64,000 nt of DNA from an uncultured Muribaculaceae bacterium (GTDB lineage: Bacteria > Bacteroidota > Bacteroidia > Bacteroidales > Muribaculaceae). Every line of letters begins with the position of its first letter. Within the stretch, counting starts at the first letter, position 1. Shown here in pieces: positions 59,893 through 64,000 of the stretch. The notes under the pieces are model-generated. The model saw nothing but the letters and a program-made list of their open reading frames with translations. It did no database searches and was not told the DNA's origin. Made by a program: the position numbers and the translations under genes. The stretch covers positions 54,969 through 118,968 of the forward strand of contig CAJUIT010000009.1 of the NCBI GenBank assembly GCA_910586565.1, written 5' to 3'.

Positions 59893-61419
59893 ATGTATCA
59901 CATTTTAAAAAAAATAGCACTCCCGGCACTGGGCACAATCTGTGCGTTAGGCGCTTCGGCCGAAATTCCGCTCGAATATTATTCCTCTCTGCAGGGATTA
60001 TCGGGTGCCGAACTCAAAACCGCCATCCATAAAATTATCGCCAACGACGTTGATATGCTCGACTATGGAGCAGGCTCAAACAACACGTGGTGGGGCTTCT
60101 ACGTCACCGACCGCGACGAGGCCACCAACACCGTTATCGACCGCTACAGCAACAACACCCACAAATTCAGCTCACGCGGCCAATCGGTAAGCGGCATGAA
60201 CATTGAGCACTCATTCCCCAAATCTTGGTGGGGCGGTTCAAAAAACAACGCCTATAAGGACCTTTTCAATCTCATGCCTTCGGAAAGCTCGATAAACTCG
60301 TCGAAGAGCAATTATCCGATGGGGAAGGTCACCTCGGTGAACGTCAACAACGGCTGTACAAAAGTGGGAAGCGGCTCAAATGGATTTAAACTGTGGGAAC
60401 CGGCCGACAAATGGAAAGGTGATTTTTCACGCAGCTATCTCTACATGGCCACAGCCTATCAGAATTTCACATGGAGCGGCACACAGGCTATGCAGATTCT
60501 CGAACAGAACACCTATCCCACCCTCCAGAAGTGGGCCTACGAGCTCTACCTCCAATGGGCTCGCACCGACGGCGTTTCCGACATTGAGGTGAAGCGCAAC
60601 GATAATGTCTATGCAATCCAGAACAACCGCAACCCGTTTGTCGACTTCCCCAACCTCATGGAATACATCTGGGGCGATTCAACCGACATTGCCCTCAATG
60701 TGCGCACAACCGTGAAATCCGGCCCGTTCTCGGGTTTGGTTCTCGACCCGTCGGAATCGCCGGTTACCCTCTACTCCAACACATTCCTCGGCGACAAGGG
60801 CGACTGCACAATCGAGCACACAGTTCATCCGTCGGCGATTTCATCGGTTTGGCAGAACTCTGCCACCTACGGCTGGGTTGGAAAAGCCTCTACCGGTTCA
60901 AGCAACTACGGCAACCTCAAGCAATATGAGGCCGACGCCACCCTCTACACACCCGAAATCGACCTCACCCACTATCTGGTTGCCTACCTCACATTCGACC
61001 ACGCATGCAACTATGCCACCGCACCCGCCGAGGTTCACAGCGTGACAGTCACTGATTCCGACGGTAACACTGAAATTCTCCCCGTCTCGAAATGGCCCAC
61101 AGGAAAAAACTGGAGCTTTGTGTCGTCGGGCAAAATACCGCTCAATAAATATGCCGGCAAAAAAATCAAAGTCGGATTCCGCTACACCTCAACCTCATCC
61201 GAAGCATCGCAATGGGAGGTTAAGAATCTCACCGTCACGGCTCAGGGACGTAACAGCGGCATTGAGCAGATTCCGGTTTACCTGCAACCCGAGGCCGACA
61301 ATGACACATATCCCGCCGAATACTACACCGTTGACGGCCGACGCATCGACCCCGCCACCTATCGCGGCATCGTAATCCGCCGTCAGGGCACATCGGTTTG
61401 CAAGATTCTGCTGAAATAA
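59893..61419 (+). CDS. Secreted endonuclease I with C-terminal sorting tail
   Basis: About 508 aa from the ATG at 59893 (signal peptide MYHILKKIALPALGTICALG). The nuclease domain (about residues 20-250) has the endonuclease I signature 'GMNIEHSFPKSWWGGSKNNAYKDLFNLMPSESSIN' (catalytic His in EHSFP) and 'LYLQWARTDGVSDIEVKRNDNVYAIQNNRNPFVDFPNLMEYIWGD'. A beta-sandwich (about 300-450) and the C-terminal tail 'EYYTVDGRRIDPATYRG' to 'KILLK' follow. It probably degrades extracellular DNA for nutrition or biofilm control. Confidence 0.92.
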   Translation: MYHILKKIALPALGTICALGASAEIPLEYYSSLQGLSGAELKTAIHKIIANDVDMLDYGAGSNNTWWGFYVTDRDEATNTVIDRYSNNTHKFSSRGQSVSGMNIEHSFPKSWWGGSKNNAYKDLFNLMPSESSINSSKSNYPMGKVTSVNVNNGCTKVGSGSNGFKLWEPADKWKGDFSRSYLYMATAYQNFTWSGTQAMQILEQNTYPTLQKWAYELYLQWARTDGVSDIEVKRNDNVYAIQNNRNPFVDFPNLMEYIWGDSTDIALNVRTTVKSGPFSGLVLDPSESPVTLYSNTFLGDKGDCTIEHTVHPSAISSVWQNSATYGWVGKASTGSSNYGNLKQYEADATLYTPEIDLTHYLVAYLTFDHACNYATAPAEVHSVTVTDSDGNTEILPVSKWPTGKNWSFVSSGKIPLNKYAGKKIKVGFRYTSTSSEASQWEVKNLTVTAQGRNSGIEQIPVYLQPEADNDTYPAEYYTVDGRRIDPATYRGIVIRRQGTSVCKILLK

Positions 61420-61455
61420 GAGCTGAAGAAAAGCTAATCCGCGCGAAAAACGGCG

Positions 61456-61477
61456 AAGTCATCTTGACTTTTTATTT
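61456..61477 (+). terminator. Terminator after endonuclease I
   Basis: AAGTCA / TGACTT stem with 3-nt loop followed by TTTATTTG. Confidence 0.6.
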
Positions 61478-61480
61478 GTT

Positions 61481-61588
61481 AACACCGGCGAGTATTTCCG
61501 GAGCCGGTTTGGCCTGAGAAGGAGGGAGCGATGCGGGCATCGTGACCGACAACGAGGGGCAAACCGGCCCGTAAAGACCGCCGGGGTT
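61481..61588. repeat. Hairpin element with conserved 25-bp core, copy B
   Basis: Nested arms: outer AACACCGGCG (61481-61490) with CGCCGGGGTT (61579-61588); inner GCCGGTTTG (61503-61511) with CAAACCGGC (61560-61568). The core at 61522-61546 is identical to 58332-58356. Confidence 0.88.
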
Positions 61589-61661
61589 GACAAAAGACAA
61601 TTATTTTAACTTTCGGTAAAAAGTCAAGACGACTTCGGTTGCATAAGTTATCGAAGTTTCG

Positions 61662-61669
61662 TATCTTTG
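61662..61669 (+). promoter_or_regulatory. -7 box TATCTTTG for rplS
   Basis: TATCTTTG, 84 bp before the rplS ATG. The leader contains a GCTGGCGGGACAAGGCTGCCCGC fold that could be a regulatory stem. Confidence 0.65.
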
Positions 61670-61752
61670 CGCCGAAATTTCGTAACCGCTGGCGGGACAA
61701 GGCTGCCCGCGAATGTTGCGAGTATTGTTGAATTTAAAGCTTTAAATTAATC

Positions 61753-62109
61753 ATGGATTTAATTAAAGTAGCCGAAGAGGCTTTTGCTACCGGCAAACAG
61801 TTCCCCGAATTCGGCCCCGGCGACACCATCACAGTGGCTTATCGCATCAAGGAAGGTAACAAAGAACGTATCCAGCAGTATCGCGGTGTGGTTATCCGCA
61901 TCTCGGGCGAGGGTACCAAAAAGCGTTTCACCGTTCGCAAAATGAGCGACAACATCGGTGTTGAACGTATCTTCCCCATCGAATCTCCGTTCATCGACTC
62001 AATCGTAGTCAACAAGTACGGTAAGGTTCGTCGTGCCAAGCTCTACTACCTCCGTGGTCTCACCGGCAAGAAAGCCCGCATCAAGGAGCGCCGCGTAATC
62101 AACAAGTAA
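61753..62109 (+). CDS. rplS: 50S ribosomal protein L19
   Basis: A 118-aa protein with the L19 core 'FPEFGPGDTITVAYRIKEGNKERIQQYRGVVIRISGEG', 'FTVRKMSDNIGVERIFPIESPFIDSI' and 'VRRAKLYYLRGLTGKKARIKER'. It is a standard-length large-subunit protein at the subunit interface. Monocistronic. Confidence 0.98.
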   Translation: MDLIKVAEEAFATGKQFPEFGPGDTITVAYRIKEGNKERIQQYRGVVIRISGEGTKKRFTVRKMSDNIGVERIFPIESPFIDSIVVNKYGKVRRAKLYYLRGLTGKKARIKERRVINK

Positions 62110-62186
62110 TTTCCCTCGCGAAACAACCTGTTGACACAACGCAGCCAAGGCTCCGCCTCGTGCGAGCTCTTTTGCGACAAAAGCTA

Positions 62187-62223
62187 ATTCGCGCCTGAAG
62201 CAGTGATTGCTTCAGGCGCGAAT
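62187..62223. terminator. Strong bidirectional terminator between rplS and glutaminase
   Basis: Perfect 16-bp stem ATTCGCGCCTGAAGCA (62187-62202) and complement 62208-62223, 5-nt loop, between convergent genes. Confidence 0.88.
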
Positions 62224-62279
62224 CGCGTTTCTGAAAAAGGCTAATCAGAATTAAAGTGTGTTTTTCGTAGTGTTGATTG

Positions 62280-63209
62280 TTATTCTTTCACAATCTGAAC
62301 GCGGGCCGAACCGAACACGCTCAAATCGAGGCGGCGCATAAACTCGGTGATTGCACGGGCTGCCTTCACGCTCACACCACCTGCATTAAGCTCGGGCGAA
62401 TAAGCGGCAACCGCCATCACACCGGGATAAACACCTACGATAGAGCCGCCAAACGACGACTTCGCAGGCAAACCTGCGGCTACCAACCAGGGGCCATTCA
62501 TCTTGTGAGGGCCTTTCGCTGCCATAAGGCCAACAATATTCTGCGAGATGGCACCATCGTAAACAACCTTACCGGTTGCGGGATTTACACCATCGGCGGC
62601 AATCGTGGCGCCCATCATGGCAAGCTGTTCGGTCGATGCTTTCATCGACAAAGCCTTGAGGTAGAGGTCGAGCGCCAGAGCGGCATCATCATAAAGATAA
62701 TAACCGGCCTCAGCCAATGCATCAACTACCTTGTTTTCCTCAGCCTCCTTGCGCAGGTTCTGATAAACGGGAATGTCGAGTTCGGGAGCCGAGCCCATGA
62801 GGTCAATCATGCGGCCTTCAAACAGATTCCATTTCGATTCAGGGTCGCCAACAGGCTCAAGAGCCGAGAATGCACGGATGCCGTGTGCACTGAAGCCCAA
62901 ATGCTTGGGTTTCTTTTCAACCTTGTGGCATGGGCACTGACCCGATTTCTTTATCACCTCCTCAACCTTGTTCTGGGAGAAGAGCAGCGACGACAATCCC
63001 ATCTTAGAGATTGAACCCATCGGGGCTTTCACCTGAGCATCACCCTTGCTGATGACAGTGCCGTCGGCAAGCGCAACCGTGATTGCGAAATCTTTTGCGT
63101 CGGCTCCGATATTACGCGAGTCGACGGTTCCTTCTTTCAATGATTTAACCGATTCATAAGCGTCCTCCAACGCTTTTTTCACATCGTTATACGAGATTTT
63201 ACGTTCCAT
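62280..63209 (-). CDS. glsA: Glutaminase A
   Basis: A 309-aa protein of the serine-dependent beta-lactamase-fold glutaminase family. Catalytic SxxK appears as 'APMGSISKMGL', with 'KWNLFEGRMIDLMGSAPELDIPVYQNL', 'YLYDDAALALDLYLKALSMKASTEQLAMMGATIAADGVNPATGKVV' and 'KSSFGGSIVGVYPGVMAVAAYSPELNAGGVSVKA'. It hydrolyses glutamine to glutamate and ammonia. A 'GQCPCHK' insert near residue 90 is unusual. It is preceded by ~330 bp that may hold a small upstream ORF. Confidence 0.92.
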   Translation of the reverse strand: MERKISYNDVKKALEDAYESVKSLKEGTVDSRNIGADAKDFAITVALADGTVISKGDAQVKAPMGSISKMGLSSLLFSQNKVEEVIKKSGQCPCHKVEKKPKHLGFSAHGIRAFSALEPVGDPESKWNLFEGRMIDLMGSAPELDIPVYQNLRKEAEENKVVDALAEAGYYLYDDAALALDLYLKALSMKASTEQLAMMGATIAADGVNPATGKVVYDGAISQNIVGLMAAKGPHKMNGPWLVAAGLPAKSSFGGSIVGVYPGVMAVAAYSPELNAGGVSVKAARAITEFMRRLDLSVFGSARVQIVKE

Positions 63210-63417
63210 AGTATAATTAAGAGCTTTAGTTTAGTTAGTTGTGTCGCCGGCACAGTTCCAATGGAACCCGGCATCCTTACGGGCCATCTTCTGCCGGCGT
63301 CATCAATAAAACACATCTGCCCGCCAATTGGTTTAGCGCCCCAGGCACATCACCTCCTCAGTGGCAGCAGTATCGGCGCCCTCGCTACGCGCGCGTGCAC
63401 GATTCTTTATTGTTTAT
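63210..63417. other. Intergenic stretch between glsA and the small ORF
   Basis: About 208 bp with GC-rich self-complementary parts (for example GCCGGCACAG / CTGCCGGCG). It could be a glutaminase mRNA leader. No ORF or known motif. Confidence 0.35.
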
Positions 63418-63534
63418 TCAGATGAACAAAAACGGGAAAGCGGAAACAAAGGCGACACAGATTATCAACATGGCATTACGGCCAAGGCGCGCTGCCGTCA
63501 CAGGCTGCGGATTGTGGGTAAGTTCAGTCATCAT
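63418..63534 (-). CDS. Possible 38-aa membrane peptide
   Basis: Minus-strand ATG ATG at 63534 opens a 38-codon ORF ending TGA at 63418. Residues 1-20 are polar (MMTELTHNPQPVTAARLGRN) and residues 21-38 form one hydrophobic helix (AMLIICVAFVSAFPFLFI). An AACTTTG segment ends 5 bp before the ATG, the same near-leaderless spacing seen for two other genes here. It lies ~210 bp upstream of glsA on the same strand. No family is recognised, and chance occurrence is possible. Confidence 0.35.
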   Translation of the reverse strand: MMTELTHNPQPVTAARLGRNAMLIICVAFVSAFPFLFI

Positions 63535-63673
63535 GGGAGCAAAGTTTTAAAGGTAAGTAAATAAATAGATGTAAACGTCTGTTTAAAACCGAATTCGGTT
63601 CATCACAGCTAAACATGGAATAGTTCAATAAACAGCCATCCCCCAACGGGATGCAAAAACAAATTAAATAACC

Positions 63674-63849
63674 TTATCTGATGTTAGAACGACACCCGCC
63701 CCGCGATAGTTCGGAAAAGGGCAAAAAAAAATCCTGAATTTCCTTCACAGGTAATTTAGGATTAAAGCCAAAAGGCAAGATTTGTGATTCTAAATTCGAG
63801 TTGTCAATTACAACTTCAAGTGTAGAGATTATATCTTACTTACATTCAT
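63674..63849 (-). pseudogene. Frameshifted coding fragment of unknown origin
   Basis: The minus strand reads MNVSKI from ATG 63849, then meets TAA. Shifting frame gives 'ISTLEVVIDNSNLESQIL' and 'PFGFNPKLPVKEIQDFFL' to 'GGCRSNIR' and a TAA at 63674. The composition looks protein-like and the shift falls in a TATA tract. It may be a decayed immunity-type or SMI1-like protein, but that is a guess. The AATCCTAAATTACCT/AGGAAATTCAGGATT hairpin followed by nine T's within it could instead mark a minus-strand terminator. Confidence 0.3.
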
Positions 63850-64000
63850 CTAAACTCAGGTAAGACACTGAAACACACCTCACGGCGAGCCCAACGCCCG
63901 TTTGCGCTTATCTGACTTGATTATTATCAACGAAAGGATAAAAAAAGGCGCATAGTAAAAAAGCTGTGTTTAAGCATATAGATTGCAGAGGCGGAAGATG
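63850..64000. other. Unassigned window end
   Basis: The last 150 bp show no open frame with recognisable motifs and no RNA I can name. The composition is AT-rich. Confidence 0.3.

Noticed and set aside
62277..63014. 245-codon plus-strand frame opposite glutaminase
   Set aside because: Antisense shadow; it begins right at the glutaminase stop and has no family features.
1..64000. CRISPR arrays, rRNA operons, prophage
   Set aside because: No regularly spaced direct repeats, rRNA sequence or phage structural genes were seen anywhere in the window.

Overview
The window looks like a chromosomal segment of a Bacteroidales bacterium, most likely a Muribaculaceae-type gut commensal (inference). Supporting signs are the Bacteroidetes -7 promoter box TAnnTTTG upstream of many genes, fimbrillin-type lipoproteins, C-terminal sorting-like tails on secreted proteins, DUF4105, DUF4919 and DUF1343 (NamZ) families, and a long SecA with a Cys-rich C-terminal tail. 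Housekeeping genes are GC-rich. A few AT-rich genes stand out as acquired.

Layout. 0-8.3 kb: a minus-strand run of surface or secreted proteins (an unrecognised exported protein, two fimbrillin-like proteins, two paralogous WG-like lipoproteins with an identical signal-peptide region, an orphan sorting tail, a beta-helix protein and a repeat/Ig-like protein). 8.5-21.8 kb: DUF4105 protein, alkaline-phosphatase-fold protein, secA, coiled-coil membrane protein, Kef-type antiporter, guaA, a hairpin-rich intergenic stretch, an outer-membrane barrel protein and a 2[4Fe-4S] ferredoxin. 21.9-28 kb: an AAA/DUF4143 ATPase, an HsdR-N-like protein, holA, a TPR/beta-propeller protein, a PHP phosphatase and an IS4-type transposase remnant. 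28-36.3 kb: an alpha-galactosidase-like hydrolase and an FG-GAP secreted protein, cinA, tsaD, and an XRE/AbiEii toxin-antitoxin pair. 36.4-46.7 kb: ugd, ispD, recG, ndk, an M23/LysM peptidase, tRNA-Arg(CCG), a candidate minus-strand ncRNA, ROK glucokinase and an OPT transporter. 46.7-54.6 kb: ssb, an AT-rich Sau3AI-type restriction-modification pair, a polysaccharide flippase, a DUF2807 protein, dus, DUF4919 and a small membrane protein. 54.9-59.8 kb: a peptidoglycan-sugar salvage operon (SpoIID-like, AmpG-like, NamZ, MurNAc/GlcNAc kinase). 59.9-64 kb: endonuclease I, rplS, glutaminase, a possible 38-aa membrane peptide and a decayed fragment.

The most notable non-coding content is a set of palindromic elements. 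Two are inverted arrays of 7-bp units (16.3 and 43.1 kb). Two hairpins share an identical 25-bp core inside unrelated arms (58.3 and 61.5 kb). One 93-bp dispersed repeat occurs at 30.4 and 58.4 kb. Several terminators share a TGTCA(AAA) stem motif. No computation was run: all family names come from motif recognition by eye.
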